Program-made: the position numbers and the translations under genes
Shown here: piece by piece, positions 48,421 to 60,960 of the stretch
Layout: each line of letters begins with the position of its first letter
Numbering within the stretch: position 1 is the first letter of the stretch
Assembly (NCBI RefSeq): GCF_014898055.3
Contig: NW_023601433.1
Location: 15,610,141 to 15,674,140, forward strand
Reading direction: 5' to 3'
Length of the DNA: 64,000 bases
Origin: Talpa occidentalis
Taxonomy: Eukaryota > Chordata > Mammalia > Eulipotyphla > Talpidae
The notes under the pieces: model-generated
What the model saw: only the letters and a program-made list of their open reading frames with translations
Database searches by the model: none
Told to the model about the DNA's origin: nothing

Positions 48421-49216
48421 ATGACATCACCGGTGTCCACTCAGAGACCTTTGTCTTAGAAGGATTTTCTTGCAACTTAATTTCCTAGCAGCCTGCATGC
48501 AAAAGCCTCGTTCTATGCATCGAATCCCCACCAGTGGGCGCGGGACCTGGTGCAGTCTGTGCTCAGTGCATGGTGTTGACCAGCTGCTGCAAATGAGCCA
48601 GGGGACTGTGTGCAGGAAACTAGCTGCCTCTCCCAGAACAAACCAAGACGATGTCCGGACCCCCTTCAACAGCAGCTTCTTCCTCAGCCCTGCCGCGGGA
48701 TGTCGGTGTCTGGGGATGGCGTCTACAGGACTTTGTCTAAAACCGGACTCTGCAGCTAAGAGGCCCACAAGTGGACACAGCCCAGCTGGTTTCCCTGTTT
48801 CCAAGTGACCCGCTGCGAGGCAGCTCCTAGCGCCTACCACGAGCATCAGCAGTGCTTCCAGCGCCTGTGTCTGTGCTTCACTTTCTTGTGAAATGTGATT
48901 ACTAGGTAGAAAAATAAAAAATCTGCCTGGTTGCCGGCTGCTGCGAAGCTAAGGTGCTGATTCACTTGCTCTGTCGAGAGCAAACAATTACCCCATCTAA
49001 TTTTACCTCCAGAAGGAATAACAGGACACAAAGGCCCGAATTTTCAAGTGCGTCAGATCATGATGCCCCTCACCCCAGTCAGCACTCCTCCTGTATGTTC
49101 ATTTCCATATTTTCTCTCATTTTAAAAGTCATCTGAAGAACAGCATCACAAAACTCTGGGTCTGCTCACAGCACCAAAAAACATTCTTTTAATTAACTAA
49201 AGTGCATACTTTTTTT
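48421..49216. other. Gene-free stretch with locally raised CpG
   Basis: CpG dinucleotides are more frequent at about 48,530-48,840 than elsewhere, but not at CpG-island density by eye. Open frames on both strands (112 and 139 codons) overlap and lack recognisable domains. Confidence 0.4.
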
Positions 49217-49521
49217 CAGATTTCCTTAGTTTTTTTTTTTTTAAAGACTTTTTTTTTATGCATACAAGTACCGGGGTACAGGACAGAGGTGTAGCGGGGG
49301 AGAGGATTTACCAGAGACAGAGTGGGGAGCAGAACAGGCAGACAGACTGAAATATATTGTTGAGGGGAACCGGGGGCAAGTCAGGAGATGTCTGCTATGC
49401 CTCGTGGTTGCTCCCTGGCTGGCCTGGGATTGAACTAATGCTGCAGAGACTGCAGATGGATTCACAGTGCTGTGCTTCACCCCTTGCACCACCAGGGAGG
49501 CCCCAGATTTCCTTAGTTTTT
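49217..49521 (-). mobile_element. tRNA-derived SINE, subfamily II
   Basis: The element covers about 49,236-49,503. TSDs cagatttccttagttttt (49,217-49,234 and 49,504-49,521) are identical. Confidence 0.94.
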
Positions 49522-52183
49522 ATCTTTTGTTCTTTCTCTGCCCCAGGGTCCCCCACAAACATTTAATGGCCAAATCTCCTTAGAGTGCTTTTGGCTGTTA
49601 CAGACCCTGGGATTTTTTTTTGGTGATCTGGAAAGCTTTGAAGAGTACAGTTCAGAAATTTTGAAGATTGTCCCTCACTTAGGTTTTTCTGATAATTTTC
49701 TCATACTGATACCGAGGGAAAGTGGGAAGAAGACCACACAGGTCAAATGCCAACCTCATCACATTTTGGCAAGGGCATGTACTATCAATGATTTATTGTT
49801 GCTGAGATTTACCTTGATCACCTGGATGAGACAATGCTAGTCGGGTTTCTCCATGTAAGATTACTCTCACTGCACCCTCTCCCATGCGGTGCACTTTGGA
49901 GGGAAGTCACTTGGGAAGGAAAGCCATACATAAGGACTGGGGACAAATACTCCACCTGTTTAGGGGCAAAACATGGGCATAAGTTATTTGGAATTCTTTT
50001 GCATGGAGATTTGTCTGTTGTCTCTGACTTATTTATGTCTTCAGTCACTTAATATTAGCAATAAGGGTTTGTGGATATTCATCTTATGCTCTAAATTATA
50101 ATCCAATATGATGTCATTTGTTTGTTGTTCAAATTCTCCCAGTTATGGCTGCTCAGAGCTCTTTCAATTGCCTAATATGTTTGTTTGACAAACTCATCAT
50201 TTGGTTTTTCCAGGCTCATCTTAGATATTCTCTGCTCCATCCCAGATTCAGTCACTTTCCCAAGGAGTTCTGAATCCTTGGATAATGATAAGAGAAACCT
50301 CTATTTGGACACTGGATATACTTCTTGTTCCTGGGATAAAGAATTTTCAGAAATGTCCCATTCAAAATATTAATAATATTCTTGCAAATATTATTTGTTC
50401 TTAATGAACTCAAAGTGTAAATGATGGATTTTTCTTGTCTTTTAGAACCTATTTAGATTTTCCAACATTACCACTTCTTTAATATTTTTTCTTGCTTTGC
50501 AAACTAATACTAAAATGCACTTCTAAGCACATACAAGATTTTCCAAAGACATGGTTGAAGACTGATTTTTCTTTTGCAAGTTTCCGTCTTATCATTTCTT
50601 TTTTATTTATCATCCATTCTAAAAGAGATTGAGTATCTCCCTTCTAAACAGCATCTTCATCACAGTGATGATAGCAACTTCCTTTCTTTGAGATGACTTT
50701 AGTCCTGCCCCAACTTTTTTGTCCAGAAACTAGAACTTCAGGCAATTGCAAGCCCAGGGGGCAGGATGCACCATGATATAGGAATGGCAATGCTTCTGAA
50801 CTGTTTGCAGCCCTTGCTGGTGAATCAGAACATTTAGCTGACCTTTCTAGCAGCCATAGCAGCACATTTAAATAATGTCTTCAAAAAATGGTCCATAGTA
50901 AATCTGAGATCCACACCCCAAACCCCCAGCTGAAAGTGCAGAGCTCTGAATCTTAGGAAAATAGCTCAAGTTTCTTTTTCTAGATGTGTTATTTTGCTCT
51001 TGCTCACATTATTTTTCATCTGCCACTTTCCTGCAACATTGCTAGACTAAATTACTTCCAAGATTGCATTTAATCACTGGCTATACCTGAAGTGATGCTA
51101 TGTGTGCAGTATCAGAAATAGATCTGCTAAAGATGAGACTTTGCTCTGTCTAAATTAGAGAATCACTTTATATTTGTACATTTATCTAAGGGTGAGGGTT
51201 GAAATGCCCTGAGAATGTAGGTGTACTCTTGAGCTTGTAAGGGTTGTGCAAAAATACTGAAAGTACCAGCAGTTTCTCAGAATGGATTTCTGGCTGTGTT
51301 TATATTGGAGGCATATTATTATATTTTATTCAGCATACAGGAGGTCGATAGATAGGAGAAAGCCTCAGAAAGGAGAGATGTCAACTTCACCTATTTATGA
51401 GAGTTTCTAATCAACACTGTGGAGGATTTTCCAGGCATAGCTCATTCTCCTCTGCAATTTTAAGTCAGTGAATGAATTCAACAAACACTAATGGAGCATC
51501 TATTCTGTGCCATGTGCATAAGGAGGTTGGTGCAGAATATAAATTTCAGGGAATAGAGCTCCTTCCCCCAGTGCTTGTCCCTGTACCCCCTCAAAGTTCA
51601 GAATCTTCATCTGGTCTGGGGCATCTGTTCTGAACAAGCCAAGTGGAGCTGAATTTCCCAGATTGGCTACATCATAAGTGAGTGAGCCTCAAATGTCTTA
51701 TCTGTAACCTTGAACAGCATTGCCATTGTGTTGGAAGTATTTATTTTTCATTTACCTACTACTTTTGCTATTTTTTACTGTCACTCACTACTTGCCTTGC
51801 TTTCACATTGAAATATACCCAATGTGTAATGATTAACTGCACATTCAAACGTGCCATCTCTGTTGGGTGTGAGCCTACTTAGGTGGTATTTTAAATTCTT
51901 AAATTCCATGCCAGACACGACAGCCTTGAAGGGAAGCAAGTGATTACCATGGTATTCAAAGATAGAACTCTGAATGCCACGAGCAGAATGCCACTGCTTA
52001 CAGTCAGAGCTGAAAACAATTTAGGTAGGGCACATTTTTAGTTAGGATTTAGGAATGTAGAATGTTACTATATTTTTAATTGTTAAGATAAACCTGATAT
52101 TTTTCAGGCATTCACTTAAGAAAAACACCCTAATTCTCAGTTTCTCTATATCACGATGAAGAGGAGTCTTAGGTCTGCATTGT
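49522..52183. other. Gene-free AT-rich stretch
   Basis: No gene is supported. 51,450-51,560 (ttcaacaaacactaatggagcatctattctgtgccatg) is an old dispersed mammalian repeat fragment. Otherwise nothing is recognisable. Confidence 0.5.
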
Positions 52184-52840
52184 ATGTTAACCACCTGCAG
52201 GACCACTGGGATTACTCCTTCTGCACTTGGCCGGATTGGACAGACCCACATGCAAAATGAGCCCAGAGAGTTTTTAGATGCAAGTTTAATCGGAGAACTT
52301 CACCAGGTGTCAAGTTGGGTCCAAGAAAATTCTGGTATGGACTTGGCTGAAATAGGCAGGCCATCTAAACAAGGTCTGGCTCCCAGCCCAGTTCAGGATT
52401 CTAAGGTGCTGGGCAAAACCAGTGGAAGAGCACAGGTTTTCTGTGAGTACCCAGACGCAGTAGGTCCCATGCAACATTTAGGAAACACAAATCATAACAT
52501 TATTGTTGATCATCTAGAATTCAAATTTCACTGTGTATCCTGTACATTATCTTGCAACCCCAGGGAGAGGACACTTCCCAGGGAGCAGCAGGAGGAAGAT
52601 AAGGGACAAGAGTGGCAAGAGAGTTTATGTCCCATCACTGCACGAGGGACCTCAGAGAGTGACCTGCAAGAGATAGAAAAGGCCCAAAGAGAAGGGGCCT
52701 TCTTGGGCTTCAGGAAATGGAGGGATTGGAGAGCACTCTTAGATGCAACTTCAGATAAGGAAGACCCAACAGTGCCAGGCCTCCTGGAACAAGTCCACAT
52801 TCCTTTGGTTTCTTTCTCAGGTTGCTGGAGAGGGCAGTGA
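52184..52840 (+). other. Longest open frame in the window (218 codons), probably not a gene
   Basis: The frame runs ATG to stop without interruption, but the peptide has no domain, signal peptide or membrane segment I recognise. It overlaps an ancient repeat (R2 copy at 52,470-52,562). No Kozak-quality context or promoter stands out. An acceptor-like 'ggtttctttctcag' at 52,807-52,820 lies near the end. An open stretch of this length is plausible by chance in moderately GC-rich DNA. Confidence 0.12.
52470..52562 (-). repeat. Ancient interspersed repeat R2, copy 2
   Basis: The reverse complement aligns with 21,608-21,712, sharing 'agataat/aaaatacaggat.ac.cag' and 'ttgcatgg'. It is embedded in the 218-codon frame. 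Confidence 0.55.
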
Positions 52841-53126
52841 AGAGCCGTGGGATCCCCCTAGAGGCCACAGCAGGAACTGCACCTATCCTGACTGCGCAAG
52901 GCATTGCTCAGTTTCACCTCATGGAAAGAAAGTGAGGTTCATGGAGTAAACTGCTGTCCTAATAGATACTTTTTTAAAAAATATTTAAAAATACTAGAAA
53001 TCAGGAAACAGAAAGTGGAGCAGAGTTGCCATTGGTTTCAGCCGCATCTTTGCGACTAACCATTGTCGTATTGGCAGGATTGGTGTTTGCTTAAAGAGTT
53101 GAGATTTTTTTTTTTTTTTTTAAATA

Positions 53127-54480
53127 TGTGCCATTCTCTGGTTGGTGCTGGGAAAACTGGACCACCACATGCAAAAAAAAAAAAAAAAAAATGAAGCTAG
53201 ACCACTACCTCTCACCGTGGATAAAAGAACTGGACATAAGACCTGAAGAAAATATAGTAAACCACCACAAGACATACATTTCAGTAACATCTTTAAAGAC
53301 TCATCACCCAAAGCAAAGAAAGTCAAGGAAAAGATAAACACCTGGGATTACATCGAACTGAAACGCTTCTGCACAGCAAAAGAGACATTAACCAAAATAG
53401 AGAGACACCCCACGGACTGGGGAAAATTTTTTGCTTTCTATACAACTGATAAGGAACTGATCACAAATATATACAAAGAACTCACAGGGCTCAACAAAAA
53501 CAAAGTAAACAATCCAGTCAAGAAATGGGCAGCAGAACTTAAAAGACATTTCTCCAAAGAGGAAATGCAAATGGCCAACAGGCATATGAAAAAATGTTCA
53601 ACATCCCTTATTACCAGGGAAATGCAAATCAAAACCACACAGAGATACCACCTTCCACCAGTAAGAATGACACATATCAAAAAAACAAGCAACAACAAAT
53701 GTTGGCAAGGATGTGGAGAAAAAGGAACTCTCCTACATTACTGGTGGGAGTGCAAACTGATCCAACCTCTGTGGAAAACTGTCTGGAGGCTCCTCAACCT
53801 GATGAAAATGGAGCTACCATACGACCTGGCAAATCCACTCCTAGGGATCTATCCGAAGGACACACAAACATTGATTCAAAAGAACACCTGTACACCTATG
53901 TTTATTGCAGCACTATTTATAATAGTTAAAATCTGGAAACAATCCAAATGCCCAAAAATAGATGACTGGATCAGGAAGATGTGGTATATATACACAATGG
54001 AATATTATTCAGCAATCAAAAGAGATAAACTCATGCCATTCACAGCAATGTGGATGGAGCTAGAAGGAATTATGCTCAGTGAACTAAGCCAGCAGGAAAA
54101 AGAAAAATATTGGATGGTTTCACTTATAACAGGAATATAGGGGTCCCAAATAAGACATCAGTGTATAAAAATAATAGCAGTACAAAACATAACAAAGCAC
54201 AAATGGACAATTATAAACCAGAGACATCCTGCAGGGGAGGAGGCGGGAGAGGGATCAGAGGGAGGGAGGGAGGAGCACAGGGGACTGAGGTGATGGTGCA
54301 CGGGTGCCTTGAGGAAGCAAATTGTATGTGGACTACACCTGAGGGGGTGGGGGAAAGCAAATATTGTTTAAAAATGAACAATGATGCAAAAATTGAAAAA
54401 AATATTTAAAAAATGAATAGCCTAGTTCTTAAGAAAATAAAAAGATAATTGTTGAAATAAAAAAAATTTGTGCCATTCTC
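53127..54480 (+). mobile_element. Inner L1 (L1-B) nested in L1-A
   Basis: The element spans 53,139-54,468 with perfect 12-bp TSDs tgtgccattctc (53,127-53,138; 54,469-54,480) that duplicate L1-A sequence. It contains the last part of ORF2, the whole 3' untranslated region with a G-rich tract (54,244-54,270) and an A-rich end near 54,395-54,413. A further 55 bp or so then leads to a second A-run, possibly a short 3' transduction. It is 5' truncated and not inverted. A 19-base A-run (53,173-53,191) interrupts ORF2. Confidence 0.85.
53565..54140 (+). pseudogene. L1 ORF2 C-terminal fragment
   Basis: This 191-codon open frame is the C-terminal part of L1 ORF2 and belongs to L1-B. The L1 cysteine motif CX3CX7HX4C is intact at fragment residues C46, C50, H58, C63, followed by typical 'WKTVWRLL', '[14 protein letters not shown]', '[10 protein letters not shown]', 'KCPKIDDWI' and '[14 protein letters not shown]'. 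The endonuclease and reverse transcriptase domains are missing through 5' truncation. Upstream coding sequence (53,190-53,340) is in another frame, so the element cannot make active protein. Confidence 0.95.
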
Positions 54481-54930
54481 ACTGGTGTAAGATGATATCT
54501 CATTGTGGTTTTGATTTTTTTGATTTGCATTTCCCTGATTACAAGTGATGTTGAACATTTTTTCATATACCTGATGGCCAATTGCATTTCCTCTTTGGAG
54601 GAGTGTTTTTTTTGCTTTTCTGCCCATTTTTTGACTGGATTGTTTATTTTGTTTTTGTTGAGTTGGGTGAGCTCTTTGTAGATCTTTGTGATCAGTCCCT
54701 TTTCAGTTGTATTGAATGCAATTTTTTTTCCCATTCAGTAGGGTGTCTCTTTGTTTTGGTTAACATCTTTTTTGCTGTATAGTTTTTTAATTTGATGGTG
54801 CACAGGTGAATTGGTAATGGGAATTTTGCAGGGACTCATCTGAAAAGAGAAAGCATGCATTGTACAAAAAAAGGAAGAATGATGTAAAATAGATATAAAA
54901 TAAAATTTAAAGAAAGAAAGAGTTGTGATT

Positions 54931-55590
54931 TCATGGCTAATAGACCAGCTTGTGATGGTGACTGGGGGTAAGCACAGGGCAGTCCTGCAGTGGAAGGCAG
55001 CTAGTTGCAGTGACATTCAGGCCTCAGTGTTGTTTCCAGGGAGCTAGTCCTTATATCACAAATGTATAAATAAAAACAAATTCAATGAAGGCTCTAAATG
55101 GAGGCTCTAAATCCTATTAGAATAATTAATGGAATTATCACATGAGTGCATGTTATATAGAGAAAGCTCCTTACTTCTTAATTAACTCTACAATATCACA
55201 ACTTTGTAATATCAAGCCAGGAAAACCTTTCCAATTTCAGAATTTAAAAAACATGATAAATTGTCAATAATTATTTATATAAAAAGAAAGGAGAAAGAGA
55301 AAAGGAAGGGAAATTTTCCAACCTTTATGTTCCCAATGAGAATAGTTATGAGCAGAAAAAAAAATGTACAAGAAGTTTTCTTATTTACCTGAGAGCTGGT
55401 AGATTCCCCAGGAGCAGCATAACTAGCTGGACACCGGACACAGGTGGGAAGCAGCGAGAACTGAGGCTGATGCTGAGGAATCAGACTTGACTGTGTGTAA
55501 TCTCAGCTCTGTTCTTTTTTACCTGAAATATTTCCTAAGATTTCTAAATGTTTCTCATTTGTAAAATTGAAAAATTACCTATTTTTAATA
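54931..55590. other. Gene-free AT-rich stretch
   Basis: Nothing recognisable. Confidence 0.6.
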
Positions 55591-55591
55591 T

Positions 55592-55883
55592 AACATTAAC
55601 TGGGTCTCCCTGGTGGTGCAATGGGTTAAGCACCACACTATGAAGCAATCCGCAGCCTCTGCGGCATGAGTTCGATCCCCAGCCAGCTTGGGAGCAACCC
55701 ACATGGCACAGCAGACCTCTCCTGTCTCTTCTGCTGCTCCCCTCAGCAGTGTCTTTCAGTCAGTCTGCCAGTTCTGTTCCCCGCTCTGTCTCTGGTGAAT
55801 CCTCTCACCCCCTACATCTCTGGCCTGTACCCCAGTTCTTGTGTGAATAAATAAATAAATCTTTTTAAAAAAAAGAACATTAA
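55592..55883 (+). mobile_element. tRNA-derived SINE, subfamily II
   Basis: The element spans 55,600-55,875 with 8-bp TSDs aacattaa. The head 'gggtctccctggtggtgcaatgggtt' and B box 'agttcgatcccc' are well kept. Confidence 0.93.
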
Positions 55884-56099
55884 ATGTTTGCACAAGCCAG
55901 ACTCTGCTCTGAGCCCCGTATGTGTATTTTGTGTTTTCTCCTGACAACCTGGGTCACTTTCACCTGCTCCTTTCACAATCCTTGCTTTGGCCCTTGGGCC
56001 TCCCAACAGCAAATTTCATGCACTGGTTCTCCCTCTTAATGATGCCAGTGTAGGTCTCAACTACAGACTCCCAGCTCCCTAACTTTGTGTTGGTTATTT

Positions 56100-56387
56100 C
56101 AAATATACAAAGATGGGCCTCCCCTGTGGCGCAGCGGTTGAGTACTGGGTTGCAAAGCTGCCCGCAGCCTCTGCAGCACTGGTTCGATCCCCGACCGCCA
56201 GGCGAGGGTCCCACATGGCACGCAGACCTCACCTGCCACCTGCTGCTCCCCTCAGCAGTGTGCTTCATCAGTCTGCTTGCTCTGCTCCCCTCTCTGTCTC
56301 TGGTGAATTCTCTCACCCTCCTGCACTTCTGACTGTACCCAGTGCTTGTATAAATAAATAAATCTTTAAAAACAAATATACAAAGAT
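56100..56387 (+). mobile_element. tRNA-derived SINE, subfamily I
   Basis: The element spans 56,115-56,372 with perfect 15-bp TSDs caaatatacaaagat. Box A 'tggcgcagcgg' and box B 'ggttcgatcc' both match polymerase III consensus, making this one of the less decayed copies. Confidence 0.96.
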
Positions 56388-56759
56388 ATGGGTTCCCAAA
56401 TGATTTAATTTTACTTTTACTTCTCTTTTTGAATGTAACCTTTTTCAAATATTTTGGTGTTGCAAAGAATAATCTGCTCAACAAATAGCACCAGAACAAC
56501 AGGGTATCCAAGCACAGAAGATAGAAGTTGTACCTCTAGCTCCAACTAAGCACACAAGTTAACTCAAGGTGACTTACACCCTTAAAATTAATATCTAAGA
56601 CTCTCAGAAGAAAACATAGAAGGTCTGTTATGTTGTACTTCAGATGTGTGGTGGCATCAGACACAAACAGTAAAGAGAAGATTACTAAATCAGATGAAAA
56701 AGTATACATTTTTGTGCTCTCAAGGTGCAAAGGAAATCATCCTGGAACCCTCTTGGTCC

Positions 56760-57299
56760 TTCTGGGCTGATAAATAATCAAACAAGCATCAGGCAGATTG
56801 ATAAGAGGAAAAAAAAGAACATTGAAGGACCTCCCCTGGTGGCGCAGTGTTTGAGTGCGGGCTGCCAAGCTGCCCGCAGCCTCTGCAGCAGCGGTTAGAT
56901 CCCTGGCTGCCAGCGAGGATCCCACATGGCTTGGCAGACCTCTCCTGCCACACCCGGTGCTCCCCTCAGCAGTATATTTCATCAGTCTGCCTGTTCTGTT
57001 CTCCGCTGTGGCTCCGGTGAATTCTCTCACCTTCCCGCGCTTCTGACTATATCCAGTGCTTGTATAAATAAATAAATAAATCTTTAAAAAAAAAATTCAA
57101 AATAGCATGTATAGGTTTACAGGGGAGAGTGCCAATAGACCTGAGTAACTGGCCACAAGGCTTCAAACACATCTACAATAACTCAGAATATACTAAATGT
57201 CTATTTCAAAAGCAGCCTGTACCCAGTCTTCAAGGCACCTCCCATAAAATCAACCTTTTGCCAGAGGCAACCACACCTGACATTATGTTAATGTGGTAA
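56760..57299 (+). repeat. Probable ancient repeat interrupted by a SINE
   Basis: 'aatcaaacaagcatcaggcagattgataagagg' before the SINE, and 'aaaagcagcctgtacccagtcttcaaggcacctcccataaaatcaaccttttg' after it, have counterparts near 59,410-59,460 and 59,712-59,755. They are probably two copies of one old repeat, perhaps ERV-derived. Confidence 0.5.
56826..57096 (+). mobile_element. tRNA-derived SINE, subfamily I
   Basis: Plus-strand copy with intact A box (tggcgcagtgt), a subfamily I 3' end (gactatatccagtgcttg) and a (taaa)n tail with an A-run. TSDs are not clear. Confidence 0.92.
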
Positions 57300-57935
57300 C
57301 TCCTGGCAAGACTTCAGATAACCACAGAATGGGTGGTGGTTTCCAGGGAAACCAACCCTGTGATTAGAAGTTTGGACCTTTCAGTTCACCCCTGACATCT
57401 GGAGATACAGAGGGGTTGAAGGGTGCAATCACCAGTGACTAAAGATCCAATCACTTTTTGTCTAGGCAGCAAAGCCTCCATAAGAACTCCAAAAAGATGG
57501 TGTTAAAAAAGAGCTGAGTGACTGAGGATCTGGGTGCAGTGGCCATCTTGGGGAGTCCACTGAAGCACTGTGCTCCCCGCACACCTTGTTTTATGGGTGT
57601 CTTCCATGTGACTGTGCCTGCATTACATCCTTTTAGAATGCATTAGTAATCTAGTATTTCAATGTTTCCTGAGCTCTGTGAGTGGCTCTAGAAAATCAAT
57701 TAAACCAAGAAGAGGGTGATGGGAGCCTCCCACCAATAGCCCGATGGTCAGAAGTACAGGTGACAAGCTGAACTTGCACTTGGTACCTGAAGGAGATGCA
57801 GACTTGTGGGACTGGGTCCTTAACCTGTAGAATCTCAGGGTAGCGGGTGTCAGAATTGATTTGAATTGTTGACACACAGCTAGAGTCAGAGAATTGCTTG
57901 ATAGTATGTGGAAAACACACATACATACACATACA
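57300..57935 (+). mobile_element. Old ERV LTR remnant, family unassigned
   Basis: The block order matches a familiar mammalian retroviral LTR. Blocks are 'caaagcctccataagaactcc', 'gtgctccccgcacaccttg', 'cattagtaatctagta', 'gtttcctgagctctgtgagtggctctag', 'caattaaaccaagaagagggtg', 'ggtcagaagtacaggtgacaa', 'cttgtgggactgggtccttaacctgtag' and 'agagaattgcttgatagtatgtggaaaac'. It is diverged, has no coding interior and leaves the exact family open. Confidence 0.65.
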
Positions 57936-58653
57936 CATTGTGTTCCTGGCAAGCCTCCCCTTGCCATAGACACCCAATCTCTCCTCGAGTGATTCATGTT
58001 CTGTGAGTTCTAGCCTCTCAGCACATCTCCAGACTTGGAGGACCTCTGTGCACCCCACATGCTGCCACCCCCCAACCTGGGCAGCCCTGCAGCCCTGGGT
58101 AACTTGCTGACCTTTCATTTCTCTTCTAAAGCCTCAATCTGACTACATACTTCTTTTGTTTTTTGCATATATTTCGATCACTGTGTTTCATGCTTGGATT
58201 TGCATGTCCTACCACTTTCCCCATTTACCCACGCATGAGGAAGGTGATATTCTGGGGGCAAGATCTATATGTGCCTTTGATAGTAACTGCAGAGAGGCAA
58301 CACACAGGCCATCTTTGGTAGAGTGGACTTAACCATTAAACTCAACACAAGGCAAGCATACCAGGAACGCTGCAGAGGAACATTGGGGCTCAGAAAAGAA
58401 GTCATTGTAATCCTCAAACTGTATGAGGAACATGTGAGTGGGTGCCAGTCTGAAGGGGATGAGGTGTTTCCAAAAACTTGAAGTATCAGAGCAAGTTGAA
58501 TTGTTCTGTCTCTTTGGATGGTATCACTAGAACAGAGTCCAATATGGGCCTCAAATGAGCCCCACTGCTTTCTCATAATCAGTCTTCTAAACACCTCCTT
58601 GGGATTTATAGAGATGTAAGGACCAGGAGGGATGAGGGGCAGGCAGTGGGCAA
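57936..58653. other. Gene-free stretch
   Basis: No gene or repeat recognised. A short (acatac)n run occurs near 57,918-57,936 at the LTR end. Confidence 0.5.
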
Positions 58654-58948
58654 GAGCTCTGAATCAAGGGGCCTCCCTGGTGGTGCAAGAGGTTAAGCAC
58701 CAGCACTATGAAGCTACCTGCAGCTACTGCAGCACGAATTTGATCCCCCACCAGGGAGGTGACCCACATGGCGCAGCAGACCTCTCCTGTCTCACCACCT
58801 TCTCCCCTCAGCAGTGTACTTCAGTCAGTCTGCCTGTTCTGTTCTCCACTCAGTCTCTGGTGAATCTTCTCACCCCCACACCTCTGGCCTTACCCCACCT
58901 CTTGTACGCATAAATAAATCTTTCTTTTTAAAGGAGTTCTGAATTAAG
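58654..58948 (+). mobile_element. tRNA-derived SINE, subfamily II
   Basis: The element spans 58,669-58,933. 15-bp TSDs gagctctgaatcaag and gagttctgaattaag differ at two bases. The head is 'gggcctccctggtggtgcaag'. Confidence 0.94.
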
Positions 58949-60960
58949 AAATACAAGCCCCCTAAGGTGACTGTACATGGGTAAATCACCACCAGAGAAA
59001 GGCCTGGTGGATACAGGACTCAATCCTCCCAAAAAAACTTATAGATAAATGAACAGCTCTGAGGAACCAAAAAGCCAATTTCCAGAACCCCTGGAAATCA
59101 CAGCATCTCTCTAGGAACTTTTGTTTAAAGGAAGAACATATACAAGTGGTCAAAAGGAGAATCAACAAGCAAACCGTCCTACATCTCAGCCTGCATGAAA
59201 GGCTGCTGGTATTCACGACTCCCAGCTGGGCATGTCCCAGGCTCAGGGGACATTCTGAAGCTTCCCACCCTCCATGCCTTCTCCTGCTTCCTGCACCAGA
59301 GACCTACATGCAGGAGAGAACATGACCATTACGGAGTAGACAGGATTTAAATGATATTACAGGACATTTGTATCTTTTTGGTTTTCTTCTTGGTTCTTTT
59401 TGGCTAGCAGATAATCAGGCATCAGATTGATAAAAGAAAAAAGTCAAAAAGTAGTTTAATAACAATGTGTATAACCCCTGTATGTATGGAAGTGACCCAG
59501 CATGACAGGATGGCACAGACTTCAGACAAAGAAGCTTGCTGGTGAAGGAAGGGGAAGGTCAGTTAGGGGGGTTGCCAAGGAAGGTAGTGTAAGCAAAGGT
59601 AAGATTATTTAAGTTCTGCCTTCTCTATTGAAAAGAGGTAAGGAGACTAGGCTTTCCTGGGGTAGTGAGGGAAGTGCCATTACAGAGAGAAGTTTGCATG
59701 TAAATGTCTTTTTCAAAACCAGCCTTCAGAACTGCCCATGAATTCAACCTTTTGTGAAGAAGACAAATTTTGGGGCGACAGAATTGTTTCCCTACAGTAT
59801 CATCAGCAAACCTCAGGATGGCATGGGCTATAAGTCATTTGACTATTAACAAGCCATTTTTGCAGAGACTCATAACAGGAGTTAATACAGGGCAGCAAGC
59901 AACACTAAAATTGGTCAAGGACACTGCCCAAATAGTTTCCCTGTCACTGAGTTCTTCTCCCACGTGCACAATTGTGAGACTACTCAGGGTCAAAGAACAA
60001 CAATAATGATTTGCTTAGCAAACCAAGGAAAAACAAAGAGTTATTGAGCCAAAAAATGTCCATTTACCTCACCTGAAGCAGTGTCCAGTGCTTTAAAGTC
60101 CTAAACACAGACACTCCAAAGATGGCGTCTTCCTGTCACCGTGGACACAGAGCACGTTGCAGCCAGACTGTAGGCCGGGTTCCAACTCACAAAAACAGAA
60201 GATACCACAGGACATGCTCCCTGAGCTGCTGAGATGCCTCAACACAGCATCAGACAAGCAACACTCAAAACAGAAGCTGCAGCGGCCAAACCACCCAACC
60301 AATAGCCACACTCACACAGCCCAGTGAGGAACCTGGCTCCGGGTCCTCACCTTCCCTACCAGGCTATGACAGCAGCAAAATCAGGAACTGTTTTTGTCGC
60401 TCAGCTATTAGCAAAGTCTCTGAATTTTTCTTCTCTTTGGTTGGCTGCTGGAAGCCTCTCCACATCCTTCAGAGGCCCACAACAGCCTTCTGGAAGATTG
60501 GCACAGTGGGGGCAGAAATCACTGACCCCAGAATCACTAAAGATCAAAAAAACCTGAAATCCCGAACACAGAATCCAAACCACTGAATGCTCGAATGCTC
60601 AATTCCAAACACTGAATCCTGGGGGCTGCTTCTGCAGTCCCTCATATTTCTTATCAGACTCTCCACCCTCATGGATACTTTCTTAACATTTCCCCTGGGG
60701 ATACCATGCTCACCTGAACCGCCCTTCAGGGGACACCACCTGTAACAGTCTTTGGCTTCAGTCACCAGTTACATTATCAGTCAAGGGTTATTTCATAGTG
60801 TTTCTTTCTCTGTTTTGTTTTGTGGAGCTAAATAACTGTGATCAGGTCCCAGAAAAGACAGTTGGAGACCAAAGTGCTTTGTGAGAAATTCATGCTCAGA
60901 AATGCCTGTGTTATGAATGCCTCTGTTGCCATGTCAAGTTGTGAAAAGCAAAACCTTCTT
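58949..60960. other. Gene-free stretch, partly old repeat
   Basis: 59,400-59,790 shares blocks with 56,760-57,260. 60,060-60,780 has a repetitive texture around 'ccaaaccactgaatgctcgaatgctcaattccaaacactg' but no family I can name. No gene is supported. Confidence 0.45.

Larger units (their letters stand above)
53093..54930 (+). mobile_element. Outer L1 (L1-A), twin-primed, with 14-bp TSDs
   Basis: TSDs aaagagttgagatt (53,093-53,106) and aaagagttgtgatt (54,917-54,930) differ at one base. Inside, L1-A starts with antisense ORF2 (a T-run, then aatatgtgccattctc). It is interrupted by another L1 at 53,139-54,468 and resumes antisense at 54,481-54,792. It then switches to plus-strand 3' untranslated sequence (gatggtgcacaggtg..) with a polyA-type end. 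The switch point carries a 4-bp overlap, gatg, typical of twin-primed inversion. Confidence 0.8.
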
